From Dawidia soli (GTDB taxonomy: Bacteria; Bacteroidota; Bacteroidia; Cytophagales; Cyclobacteriaceae): a stretch of 64,000 bases of DNA. Within the stretch, counting starts at the first letter, position 1, and every line of letters begins with the position of its first letter. Positions 55,510 to 63,927 of this stretch are shown one piece after another. Location: NCBI RefSeq assembly GCF_018598185.1, contig NZ_JAHESC010000023.1, positions 58,819 through 122,818 on the forward strand, in the 5' to 3' direction. The translations under genes were made by a program, and so were the position numbers. A model generated the notes under the pieces. The model was not told the origin of the DNA, did no database searches, and saw nothing but the letters and a program-made list of their open reading frames with translations.

Positions 55510-58500
55510 TCAGAAATTGGCACTTACAGTAAAGGTCAGGCTGCGGGTCATCGGGATGTTCAGCCCGGTGTAACCGAGCGAATTGCTGCCCGAGCCATAA
55601 GAACTACCCTCGGGGTCAAAGCCCTTAAAAGGAGTGAACAGCAGCAGGTTGTTGCCGGCCGCCGACAGCGTAAGCGCGTTAAGCGGCGTATTGGCCAGCA
55701 CACTTCGGCCAAACGTGTACGAAAACGTGGCACTGCGCAGACGCAGCCACGAGGCATCCTGTAGCAGAACCTCGGCTACGTCGGCATAACGTGCCGCCAC
55801 GCGGTAATAGGTGTCGCCGTCAATGCGCGCGGACCGGGTATTAGGCGAGCCATCGGCAGTGACGCCCTGGAAGACTACGTCGACGTTGCGCGGCACCGTG
55901 CGCTCGTCTACACCGTTGCGTAAGCGGTTGCGCATGCCTGTATCATAGGCGTCGCCACCCTCGCGTACTTCGATCAGAAAAGACAACGACAGGCCTTTCC
56001 AGCTCAGCGTATTTGTCAGGCCGCCCAGCCAGTCTGGTAAGGCATTTCCTACTTTTATATAGCTGTCAGAAAACGTCGGATAACCGTCTGCATCGAGCAA
56101 CAGCTGGCCCTGATCGTTTCGGCGATACGGGCGGCCATAGAGATCGGCAATCGAGCCACCCCGCACAAATTTATTGGCAATGCGATCGTCCATAAACATG
56201 ATCTCATTGATGCCGTCAGGCATCGTGATGATCTTGTTCCGGTTGGCGGACCAGTTCAGCGAAACATCCCAGCTAAAATTACCCGTGCGCACAGGGCTGC
56301 CGCTCAGCAGAAGCTCGACACCCTGGTTGCGGATTTTACCCGCGTTCGTAACGTACAACGCCAGGCCTGATACGTTGGTGACCGGTATCTCGGTAATTTG
56401 GTTGGTGCTGATGGCCCGGTAGTAGGTAGCGTCGAGCGAAAGACGGTTATTGAAAAATTTCAGCTCCGCACCCAATTCGAGCGAGCGGGTTCTTTCAGGC
56501 TCGAGGCTCGCCGCGCCATAGGTCGTGCTTTGACGGAAACCATTGACGCCGTTGAACGGAAACCCCAGCGCCAGCTGGTAGTACTGTCCGATTTGATAGG
56601 CCTGCGCGTCTTTTCCCACCTCCGCCCAGGAAGCACGAATCTTGCCGTAGTTGAAGGTGGGGTTGGAGCTCAGCCCCAGTGACTCCGTAAAGACATACCC
56701 GGCGCTGATCGACGGATAAAAGAAAGACCGGTTTTGTGTCGGCAGCGTGGACGACCAGTCGTTACGCCCGGTAACGCTGACATACAGCATGCTCTTATAC
56801 TCCAGCTTGGCATCACCGAACACACCGATCAGCCGCCGTACAAGGTCTGCTTCCGTGGTGAATTTATTGGCGGTGTTGGTCAGATCGTAAAAACCTTTCA
56901 TGCCAAACTTCTCGCCCCGCACATTCAACTGGTTGGAGTGGATGTCAAGAACATTGTTCCCCACCATGATCGACCCTTTGAGATCTTCGCTGAACGAGTA
57001 TCGCGCGGTAAGCAGAAAGTTCGAGTTGATCTCGCGGTAAAGAAGCCGTTCCTCCACCATAAAGCCACCGGCGGCGGTAGAGATGTCAAGACCCACGGGT
57101 GCAATGCGCACACGCTGGTCGCCGTAATAATCCAGTCCAATCTGATAGTCGGCCTCCAGCCAGTCGAGGATCTTTACGTTGGCACCAGCGTACGTAATGA
57201 CGCGGTTCACATCGTCCTCCATCGTGCTGAATTCAGCCAGGTAACGCGGGTTGTCGATCGTCGTGCCCGCATAGCTTTTAATCGAACCGTCGGGATTGAT
57301 ATAGTCATTAACATCGGCCGACGTGGTGTGATAGTTGAGGGCACTCATGATCGATTTGTCACCTCCCTGTGGCCGCAAACCGCCGGAGTTGGTATAGGTC
57401 GCACCGCCCCGCACCGTTAGCCGGTCGGACAAGGCAGCGTTGCCGCTAAACCTTACCGACGTGCGCGACCAGTCGGAGTTAGGGACAATGCCTTCTTGTT
57501 TCAGATGCGAAACAGACGTGAAGTAGTTGGCTTTGTCATTCCCGCCGGAGACGCTCAGGTTATTACTGAAGCGCTTGCCGGTCTGAAAAAAGTTCTTGAA
57601 GTTGTCGTAGAGCACGTCGTCCTCGGTAACGGGCGGGCCGAACGTTTGAAACGGTGTTCCCGCCCCCGGTACACCCATACGTTTAACGCCGGCCGCACCC
57701 TCGCGGTAGGCACGCTGAATGCCCGGCGTTTTATTGACCTCATCCCAACCGATAGAGCCGGTATAGGAAATCTGCGGCTTGCCCGCCTTTCCTCGTTTGG
57801 TGGTAATCATGACCACGCCGTTGGAAGCACGCAAGCCATAGAGCGCAGTAGCGGCGGGACCTTTCAGGACATTGAGCGATTCGATATCATCCGGGTTAAT
57901 ATCGATCGCACGGTTGCTAAACGAGTACTGTTCGGTACTGGTCGTCGCCACCGAGCCCGAGCTGGGCAGCACGTTCGCGGCAATTGTTTCGTTGCTAATG
58001 GGCACGCCGTCGATAACAAACAGCGGTTGATTATTCTGTCCCGAGTTCAACGATGTAACCCCCCGGATCAGGATGCTGGTGCCCGCTCCCGGTGCGCCGC
58101 CGGAATTCTGAATGCGTACGCCGGCCACTTTGCCCTGCAGGGCGGTGACGATATTCGTCGGACGTGTATTGGCCAGCTCGGCGCCTTTCAGCTCTTGTGC
58201 GGCATAGCCGAGGGCCCGCTTTTCCTGTTTTACGCCCAGGGCCGTGACGACCACTTCCGACAAGGCGGTAACATCCACGCTTAGCTCTATCGCGAGCGTT
58301 GTATTATTGCCGACAATAAGTTCCTGCGTTTTATACCCGATGAAGCTGATGATCAATGTTGCGTCGGGAGGTACATCGAGGGAGAACGCCCCGGCGGCAT
58401 CGGTGATGGTACCTTGGGTTGTGCCTTTCTGCGTTACGTTCACGCCCGGTATGGGGCTGCCGTTCTCGGCATCTTTGACCGTACCGGTGACGGTGGTTGT

Positions 58501-58572
58501 CTGGGCAGACACAGGCGAATAGAATATAATCGCAAGTATGCCTGCCAGGAGTAGCAGTCTTTTCATGCTCAT
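55510..58572 (-). CDS. SusC/RagA-like TonB-dependent receptor without STN domain
   Basis: A 1020-residue outer-membrane transporter. Signal peptide to ~24; carboxypeptidase-regulatory-like domain ~25-105 (VTGTVKDAENGSPIPGVNVT); TonB-box-like LSEVVVTALGVKQEKRALGY ~107-126; plug with LQGKVAGVRIQNSGGAPG and LFVIDGVPISNE; barrel to the terminal Phe. The STN domain is absent, so, unlike the 12981 receptor, it cannot signal through FecR. It is followed by its SusD partner after 19 bases, then a lipoprotein gene. Confidence 0.96.
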   Translation of the reverse strand: MSMKRLLLLAGILAIIFYSPVSAQTTTVTGTVKDAENGSPIPGVNVTQKGTTQGTITDAAGAFSLDVPPDATLIISFIGYKTQELIVGNNTTLAIELSVDVTALSEVVVTALGVKQEKRALGYAAQELKGAELANTRPTNIVTALQGKVAGVRIQNSGGAPGAGTSILIRGVTSLNSGQNNQPLFVIDGVPISNETIAANVLPSSGSVATTSTEQYSFSNRAIDINPDDIESLNVLKGPAATALYGLRASNGVVMITTKRGKAGKPQISYTGSIGWDEVNKTPGIQRAYREGAAGVKRMGVPGAGTPFQTFGPPVTEDDVLYDNFKNFFQTGKRFSNNLSVSGGNDKANYFTSVSHLKQEGIVPNSDWSRTSVRFSGNAALSDRLTVRGGATYTNSGGLRPQGGDKSIMSALNYHTTSADVNDYINPDGSIKSYAGTTIDNPRYLAEFSTMEDDVNRVITYAGANVKILDWLEADYQIGLDYYGDQRVRIAPVGLDISTAAGGFMVEERLLYREINSNFLLTARYSFSEDLKGSIMVGNNVLDIHSNQLNVRGEKFGMKGFYDLTNTANKFTTEADLVRRLIGVFGDAKLEYKSMLYVSVTGRNDWSSTLPTQNRSFFYPSISAGYVFTESLGLSSNPTFNYGKIRASWAEVGKDAQAYQIGQYYQLALGFPFNGVNGFRQSTTYGAASLEPERTRSLELGAELKFFNNRLSLDATYYRAISTNQITEIPVTNVSGLALYVTNAGKIRNQGVELLLSGSPVRTGNFSWDVSLNWSANRNKIITMPDGINEIMFMDDRIANKFVRGGSIADLYGRPYRRNDQGQLLLDADGYPTFSDSYIKVGNALPDWLGGLTNTLSWKGLSLSFLIEVREGGDAYDTGMRNRLRNGVDERTVPRNVDVVFQGVTADGSPNTRSARIDGDTYYRVAARYADVAEVLLQDASWLRLRSATFSYTFGRSVLANTPLNALTLSAAGNNLLLFTPFKGFDPEGSSYGSGSNSLGYTGLNIPMTRSLTFTVSANF

Positions 58573-58613
58573 AAAATTTAGGTTAATGAAGGGTTAGGAC
58601 TCAGGGTCCTTAT

Positions 58614-58646
58614 GAAAGGTAAGGCCTGCACGGTGTTAATAGCAAG
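58614..58646 (-). promoter_or_regulatory. Candidate promoter of the second susCD operon
   Basis: On the minus strand CTTG (58643-58646) and TACCTTTC (58614-58621) are 21 bases apart, close to the TTG-N19-TAnnTTTG pattern, with one mismatch in the last base of the -7 element. The susC start is about 40 bases downstream. Confidence 0.4.
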
Positions 58647-58721
58647 ACGTGTAGAAGCACTTCCCCACAATTTTTATGATCCCGTGGAGGCGAAACGTTT
58701 CAAGGAAGAGCGGAAAATAAA

Positions 58722-58753
58722 AAAGGTTGCCATGAGTGAACATAGCAACCTTT
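58722..58753 (-). terminator. Terminator of the phosphorylase-like gene
   Basis: AAAGGTTGC (58722-58730) pairs with GCAACCTTT (58745-58753). Read on the minus strand it lies 24 bases after the stop and runs into TTTTTTATTTT. It separates the gene from the second susC upstream region. Confidence 0.82.
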
Positions 58754-58776
58754 ATGTGCAGTCGTTAGAACCCGTG

Positions 58777-60426
58777 TTACGAGTATAGCTTCGTATAATA
58801 TTCGTCGGCCATGCGGCCGGAGCCGAACATCGGCGTTACACCGCTCATACTCGCTTTCATGATCGTACGCCACCGGGCAGGCTGTTCGTAGTACATGGGG
58901 ATGATCTCATGTTCCAGCAGATCGAGCAAAGCATTGCCTTCGAGCTTGTCTTTTGACTCTGCCGTCAGCAGGTCATTCGCCGTCGGGATGATGAATGCAT
59001 TCTTGCCATGCTGTGCAAACTCAGGCACCCAGCCATCGGGGATGGACAGGTTGATGGAGCCGTTCATGGCAGCCGTCATGCCAGAGGTGCCGGAGGCTTC
59101 GTGGTACAGGCGAGGGTTGTTGAGCCAGAGGTCAGAGCCTTTCTTCAGGTGGCCCGACAGCCAGAGCTCATAGCCCGTTACAACGGTGCAGTTCGGCAGG
59201 TCTTTGGTCTTCCAGTATATTTCGTTGAAGATGTTGATAGCATTGTAGTCTTCCGGGTAGGGCTTGCCGGCCCAGATGATCTGGATGGGATACTTGGTGT
59301 TGAGAGCGATGCGTTGGAAGCGGCTGTAGTCGGCTAGCAGGAGGTTGGCGCGTTTGTAGCCCGCAAAACGGCGGGCCCACACCAGGGTCAATACATTCTC
59401 GTCGAAGAGCTTGCCGGTTTGGTTGGCGACGGTGCGGAACAGTTTATACTTCAGTTCCTTTTTGCGCGCGATCAGGGCCTGGTCGTTGCCGTCTGCCAGG
59501 GCTTTGTCCATGGCGGGGTCGCTCCAGTATGTTTTGTTCTGGGCGTTGGTGATGGCGATGATCTCGCAGATGTTGCTGTAGTCGCCCCACATCTTGCGCG
59601 ATACTTCGCCGTGCAGCTGCGATACACCGTTGGCACGGCGTGCCAGGCGCAGGGCCGTGAGGGTATAGTTCAATACGCCGTTTTCGGGATGTACGTATTC
59701 TTCGACTTCTTTCTGCGTGAGGCCGTTGAAGAAGCTCATGCTGTTGAGCAGCGGCATACTGTGTTCTTCGTTGCCGGCCTTCTCGGGCGTGTGTGTCGTG
59801 AAGACAACGCGTTTCCTTACTTCTTCCAGGTTTTTGTATTTGTCGAGCAGGTAAAAGCAGAGCGGCAGGGCGTGGCCCTCGTTCATGTGGTATATTTCCG
59901 TTTCACGCTCCAGTACGTCGAGCAGCTTGGCGCCGCCGATGCCGAGGAGGATGGACTGCGCGATGCGCGTTGTTTCATTGGGATCGTACAGGCGGTGGCT
60001 AATGGTCTGGGCGAGGTAGTCGTTCTCAGGGATGTCGGTGGTTAACAGAAATAGCGGCACCGTATTGAATACCTCAGGCTTCAGCAGGAAGGCTTTTACA
60101 TATACCCGTGCGCCGTGGATGGTGATGGGGAATACGATGTTGGTATCGGTGAGGAAGTGGTAGTCTTTGTCGCGAAAGTTCACGCGCAGGGTTTGATCCT
60201 GGTTGCGTTCCTGGTCGTAGTAACCTTTCTTCCAGAGGATGCCGATACCGATCATGTTTTGCTTCAGCTCGTAGCCGCTGCGCAGGTGCGAACCGGCCAG
60301 AAAGCCAAGGCCGCCGCTGTAGATCTTGAGGGGCTGGTCTACGGCAAATTCCATGGAGAAGTACGCGACGGGCTTTTTGTACCGCTCGTCAAAGGTATAT
60401 GGGAAGAGATCTTTCAATTTCGTCAT
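58777..60426 (-). CDS. Alpha-glucan phosphorylase-like protein with Thr at the PLP-lysine position
   Basis: A 549-residue GT35-type protein of the short form. AYFSMEFAVDQPLKIYSGGLGFLAGSHL at the N-terminus, HMNEGHALPLCFYLL, VVFTTHTPEKAGNEEH, the LVWARRFAGYKR motif, and IIWAGKPYPED mark the family. In glycogen/maltodextrin phosphorylases the PLP lysine lies in EASGTGNMK or EACGTSGMK; here the same place reads EASGTSGMTAAMNGS, so Thr451 replaces it. Either the cofactor is held otherwise, or the protein does not use PLP. It is a single gene without neighbouring glycogen genes. Confidence 0.82.
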   Translation of the reverse strand: MTKLKDLFPYTFDERYKKPVAYFSMEFAVDQPLKIYSGGLGFLAGSHLRSGYELKQNMIGIGILWKKGYYDQERNQDQTLRVNFRDKDYHFLTDTNIVFPITIHGARVYVKAFLLKPEVFNTVPLFLLTTDIPENDYLAQTISHRLYDPNETTRIAQSILLGIGGAKLLDVLERETEIYHMNEGHALPLCFYLLDKYKNLEEVRKRVVFTTHTPEKAGNEEHSMPLLNSMSFFNGLTQKEVEEYVHPENGVLNYTLTALRLARRANGVSQLHGEVSRKMWGDYSNICEIIAITNAQNKTYWSDPAMDKALADGNDQALIARKKELKYKLFRTVANQTGKLFDENVLTLVWARRFAGYKRANLLLADYSRFQRIALNTKYPIQIIWAGKPYPEDYNAINIFNEIYWKTKDLPNCTVVTGYELWLSGHLKKGSDLWLNNPRLYHEASGTSGMTAAMNGSINLSIPDGWVPEFAQHGKNAFIIPTANDLLTAESKDKLEGNALLDLLEHEIIPMYYEQPARWRTIMKASMSGVTPMFGSGRMADEYYTKLYS

Positions 60427-60676
60427 GGGCTCGTGCGTTTCTTAGGTCTTGAAACGGCAAACTAATAAAACATGACGCACACAGTTTCAGAAATCTTGAG
60501 TGAGAACTTACACGGGCGTGTTGCAAACGATTGATTGGTCTGCTAAGGCGTTTTGGTATCCAGGGGAAGTTATGGATGTATTTCGCGCGTAGCGTTGTAG
60601 AGAGAATTGCCCCGTGTTTAGGGAAGCATTCCCACCCGGACATACAGGATGGGAATGCTGGAGTCAGATAAGCGGC
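60427..60676. other. Intergenic region with a hairpin
   Basis: Between two minus-strand genes. A 10-bp hairpin AGCATTCCCA (60625-60634) / TGGGAATGCT (60650-60659) lies 18 bases beyond the stop of the PKD lipoprotein gene; no T-tract follows, so it is at best a weak terminator. The rest contains no ORF or repeat that I recognise. Confidence 0.45.
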
Positions 60677-61408
60677 TCAGCACTGACAAGGCTCGGGTCC
60701 TAGCTTGATGAATTGAATCTCTTCAATGACCGGAGTATACGGCGGGACACCGAGATAGCCGCCCATGCCAAAGGCGTAGCAAGACGGCAGGAACCAGTGG
60801 AAGGTGCTGCCTTCGTCCATACTCCTGAATTGCGATACGGCAATGTTATTATACTCATTGAGCTCCCTGTACTCACCTTCAAACGTAAGGGCCAGGGTGC
60901 CGTCCAACAGATAATAGTTTGTCTTGACCCAAACGCTTTCGTGTCCGGTCACTATTTTCCGGCCGTTACCGGGTTGGACGACGACGTACTGCCAGCCCAG
61001 CTCGCTGTCGCGTAAAGGCGTAATGTTGTGCCCGGCATAATACTGGTCGAGGAGGGTTTGCTCTTTTTCTTTCCAGGGATCGCCACAAGGGTTCACGTGG
61101 GGGATCACAACCTCTTGCGTGATGCGGTCGACCTCTCCGTCCTCATTGGTGATTTCCAGCGCAATGGTATACGTGCCCGGGTAGTTAAAACGATATTCCA
61201 GGACGGGGGCGGTGTGATAGTAGTCTCCGATCTGCCAGCGAAGCGATTCCGCATGTTTGGAAGTGCTGATAAAGGTGGCGTGGAGAGGTTTGTTGTCAGG
61301 ATCCTGTTCTACCATAAAGCTGGCTTTGGGTTCATCGTCTTCGCAGGATGACAGGGATAAGAGTAAAAACGAAAGTACGAGGTACGGTAATCTGTTAACG
61401 GTTATCAT
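60677..61408 (-). CDS. Lipoprotein with PKD domain and FKBP-like C-terminal domain
   Basis: A 243-residue lipoprotein (SLSSC, Cys22). Residues ~28-103 read as a PKD domain (TFISTSKHAESLRWQIGD, then FNYPGTYTIALEITNEDGEV). Residues ~139-236 follow the order of an FKBP peptidyl-prolyl isomerase: VWVKTNYYLLDGTL, then SMDEGSTFHWFLPSCYAFGMGG, VPPYTPVIEEIQFIKL, which matches the terminal Ala-Tyr-Gly and IPP-x-x-x-L-x-F-x-V-x-L motif. Catalytic competence cannot be judged. It stands alone on the minus strand, 121 bases from the ABC gene. Confidence 0.7.
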   Translation of the reverse strand: MITVNRLPYLVLSFLLLSLSSCEDDEPKASFMVEQDPDNKPLHATFISTSKHAESLRWQIGDYYHTAPVLEYRFNYPGTYTIALEITNEDGEVDRITQEVVIPHVNPCGDPWKEKEQTLLDQYYAGHNITPLRDSELGWQYVVVQPGNGRKIVTGHESVWVKTNYYLLDGTLALTFEGEYRELNEYNNIAVSQFRSMDEGSTFHWFLPSCYAFGMGGYLGVPPYTPVIEEIQFIKLGPEPCQC

Positions 61409-61529
61409 ATTGTTGAATTTGGTTTACTACAGCTAGCGGCTCCTGGGGCAAAGGTAACTTTTATTTCCGGAACGTTATGGGTAAGGAACGTCCTGCGATG
61501 GCGGAATGATACGTGCTGGCAGCAGAAAA

Positions 61530-62519
61530 TTATAGCGTGAGCGTCTGGAGAACTTCTTTCAGGGAAGAGTATACTTTCGTTTCGGTGCCCCGCTGCAGTC
61601 GCCATGCGGGATGGTCGGTCGTTTCGATCGAAAGGGTGATATCGGTCGGGGTGGACGCTGTGGCAATAGTATATCCATTGCGTTCCAGGGCATTGCGGGT
61701 CCAACGGTAGATGTAGCCGTCGCCGTGCAGGGCCACGGTCTTGTTCCGGAAGGCGGTATGGTATATCTGGCCGGTTTTGAGATCGAAGCCTTTCAGTTGG
61801 AAGATCTCGTCGAGGGTGCCTTGCAGCACCAGGTCTTCGGGCAGACCGGTGACCAGGGTTTTGTCTTTGCCGGCAACCCACAGGATATCGGCGGTCTGCA
61901 GCGCCAGGTCCAATTCGTGCGTGGCGACCAGGATCGCTTTACCGGTGTCGCGTGCCAGGCGTTGCAGCAGCTTCATGATCTCGACGCGGTTGTTGAGGTC
62001 GAGGTGGGCGGTGGGCTCGTCGAGCAGGATCATGGCGGTGTCTTGCGCCAGGGCACGCGCGATCATGACCAGTTGCAGCTGGCCGTCGCTAAGCTCATAT
62101 AATTTTTTGTGTGTAAAACTGTGGATGCGTGTTTGGGATATTGCCTGGCCGATGATCTTTTTATCTTCTTCGCGCAAGCGCATGTTCCAGTCCAGGTATG
62201 GATAGCGTCCGAATGTGACGAGCTCGTATACCGTCATGTTCATGCCGGCGATCTTCTCCGTGAGGACCACGGCCACCTGATGCTCGCGGGGCATGCCGGC
62301 ACCGCCGGCCAGGGTAACGCTGCCGGCCAGTGGTTGCTGCAGCCCGGCCAGGGTGCGCATCAGCGTGGATTTGCCTACGCCGTTCGGGCCCATCAGGCAC
62401 ACCAATTCGCCGGCGTGGAGTGTAAGCGACATATTTTCCAACAGGTGGAGCACGGGATTGTCATAGCCGGTGGTCAGTCCGTGGGTTTGGAGCGCTATGG
62501 TCGGTGTGGTGTGAGGCAT
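61530..62519 (-). CDS. Iron-siderophore/hemin/B12-type ABC transporter ATP-binding protein
   Basis: A 329-residue ATPase of the FecE type. Walker A LMGPNGVGKSTLMRTLAG, Q-loop region, signature YELSDGQLQLVMIARALAQD, Walker B MILLDEPTAHLDLNNRVEIM, and the switch His in VATHELDL are intact. An extra ~80-residue C-terminal domain (~250-329) follows, as in many Bacteroidota FecE-like proteins. The ATG at 62519 is used; a GTG at 62525 overlaps the permease stop. With the upstream permease it forms a membrane importer; a substrate-binding protein is not in the window. Confidence 0.92.
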   Translation of the reverse strand: MPHTTPTIALQTHGLTTGYDNPVLHLLENMSLTLHAGELVCLMGPNGVGKSTLMRTLAGLQQPLAGSVTLAGGAGMPREHQVAVVLTEKIAGMNMTVYELVTFGRYPYLDWNMRLREEDKKIIGQAISQTRIHSFTHKKLYELSDGQLQLVMIARALAQDTAMILLDEPTAHLDLNNRVEIMKLLQRLARDTGKAILVATHELDLALQTADILWVAGKDKTLVTGLPEDLVLQGTLDEIFQLKGFDLKTGQIYHTAFRNKTVALHGDGYIYRWTRNALERNGYTIATASTPTDITLSIETTDHPAWRLQRGTETKVYSSLKEVLQTLTL

Positions 62520-62524
62520 ATACA

Positions 62525-63535
62525 CTAAGGCTGCATGCGGGGATGGCGAAGAATGATCCAGATGACGACGGGGGCGCCGATCAACGCGGTCACGGCATTG
62601 ATGGGCAACACCTGCGTACTGCCCGGCAGCTGTGCCAGCACATCGCAGAGCAGCATCAGCGCGGCGCCGCCTGCCATGGACGCGGGAATGAGGATCTTAT
62701 GATCGCTGGTGCGGACCAGGAGCTTGACCAGGTGCGGCACGGCCAGGCCTACAAAGCCGATCGGGCCGCAAAAGGCCGTGATGCTGCCGGTCAGGATGCA
62801 GGTGGATACGATAATAATAATGCGTGAGCGTTTGATCGGTACGCCCAGGCTTTGCGCATAGTGCTGGCCCAGCAACCATGCGTTCAGTGCTTTGGCGGAC
62901 CGGATGGCCAGTACCGTGCCTGCGAACAAGGCGAAGGTGAGAATGGCAATTTCCGGCCAGCTCAGGCTGCCCAGGCTGCCAAAGGTCCATACGATATAGA
63001 TCTGCATTTCCTCGGCTTTGCTGACAAACTGCAGAATGCCTACCACCGACGACACCGCGGCGCTGATCATCATTCCCACGAGGAGCAGGGATACGTTGTC
63101 GCGCAGGCGTTGGGCGATGGCCAGCATAATAATGACTACCGCAAAACAGCCGGCGCTGGCGACCAGGGCCGTGGTCCAGGGGGAGGGCTCATATAATAGA
63201 CGGATGCCGGCGGCCTGTCCCATAAAGATAAGGGCGACGGCCAGGCTGGCGCCGGCGCTGAGGCCGAGCATGTCGGGGCCGGCGAGGGCGTTCCGGAAAA
63301 GTGTCTGCATTTGCAGGCCGGCGAGGGCCAGGCCGCTGCCGGCCAGGATGCAGGTGAGGGCTTTTGTCAGGCGGAAGTTCCAGACGATCCCGGCCCAGAC
63401 GGGATCGGTGGCGTCGCCACCGGTAAGGACGGTCAGGATCTGTCCGAACGGGATCCGCACACTGCCCAGCGAGAGGTTCAGTCCGAAAAGAAAGGCGAGG
63501 AGCAGTGGGAGGAGGAGCCAGCGGTTACGGTTCAT
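62525..63535 (-). CDS. FecCD-family ABC transporter permease
   Basis: A 336-residue inner-membrane permease with ten predicted helices. LAGSGLALAGLQMQTLFRN, LAGPDMLGLSAGASLAV, FGPIGFVGLAVPH-type (CGPIGFVGLAVPHLVKLLV) and LLCDVLAQLPGSTQVLPINAVTALIG match BtuC/FecD/FhuB permeases. It imports an iron-siderophore, heme or cobalamin complex together with the ATPase encoded immediately downstream. Its start codon and upstream DNA are duplicated in tandem (63530-63927). No TPP- or B12-type riboswitch is seen upstream within the window. Confidence 0.93.
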   Translation of the reverse strand: MNRNRWLLLPLLLAFLFGLNLSLGSVRIPFGQILTVLTGGDATDPVWAGIVWNFRLTKALTCILAGSGLALAGLQMQTLFRNALAGPDMLGLSAGASLAVALIFMGQAAGIRLLYEPSPWTTALVASAGCFAVVIIMLAIAQRLRDNVSLLLVGMMISAAVSSVVGILQFVSKAEEMQIYIVWTFGSLGSLSWPEIAILTFALFAGTVLAIRSAKALNAWLLGQHYAQSLGVPIKRSRIIIIVSTCILTGSITAFCGPIGFVGLAVPHLVKLLVRTSDHKILIPASMAGGAALMLLCDVLAQLPGSTQVLPINAVTALIGAPVVIWIILRHPRMQP

Positions 63536-63734
63536 GCGGGAGATTCGGCTGCAAAATAGTAAATGTGGACGGTAGGTCAGGAGGGGATTACCCGTATCAA
63601 AGGCATATAAAAAGGGGACTAAAGGTGTGGATGCAGTAGGGGACGGTTACCATTGGGCTGGCTACGCCCTTAGGGCGAAGGCGGTCGGAGACCGCTACCA
63701 TACGAGACACCGGTCGGAGACCGGCGCCAGATGC
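63530..63734. repeat. Tandem duplication, proximal copy (205 bp)
   Basis: Starts GTTCATGCGGGAGATTCGG and includes the first codons of the FecCD gene (ATG on the minus strand at 63533-63535) plus its upstream DNA, ending in family B palindromes. The first 66 bases are identical to the distal copy. Confidence 0.9.
63680..63725. repeat. Family B palindromes, proximal duplicate
   Basis: GGCGGTCGGAGACCGC and CACCGGTCGGAGACCGG, both palindromic around GGTCGGAGACC, flank the sequence TACCATACGAGA. The same pair recurs 205 bases on, and a reverse-strand copy is at 5711-5727. Confidence 0.7.
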
Positions 63735-63927
63735 GTTCATGCGGGAGATTCGGCTGCAAAATAGTAAATGTGGACGGTAGGTCAGGAGGGGATTACCCGT
63801 GTCAACGCCATATGTAAAGGGTACTAAAGGTGTGGATGCAGTAGGGGACAGTTACCATTGGGCTGGCTACGCCCTTAGGGCGAAGGCGGTCGGAGACCGC
63901 TACCATACGAGACACCGGTCAGAGACC
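63735..63927. repeat. Tandem duplication, distal copy
   Basis: Repeats the proximal copy with a period of 205 bases and a few substitutions (for example TCAAAGGCATATAAAAAGG against TCAACGCCATATGTAAAGG, and GGTCGGAGACC against GGTCAGAGACC). Its copy of the start codon (minus strand, 63738-63740) opens only a 47-codon frame. Confidence 0.88.
63885..63925. repeat. Family B palindromes, distal duplicate
   Basis: GGCGGTCGGAGACCGC followed by CACCGGTCAGAGACC. The second palindrome is degenerate compared with the proximal copy. Confidence 0.65.

Noticed and set aside
63735..63740. Second copy of the FecCD start codon as an alternative gene start
   Set aside because: The frame from it stops after 47 codons in repeat sequence with no similarity to the permease.
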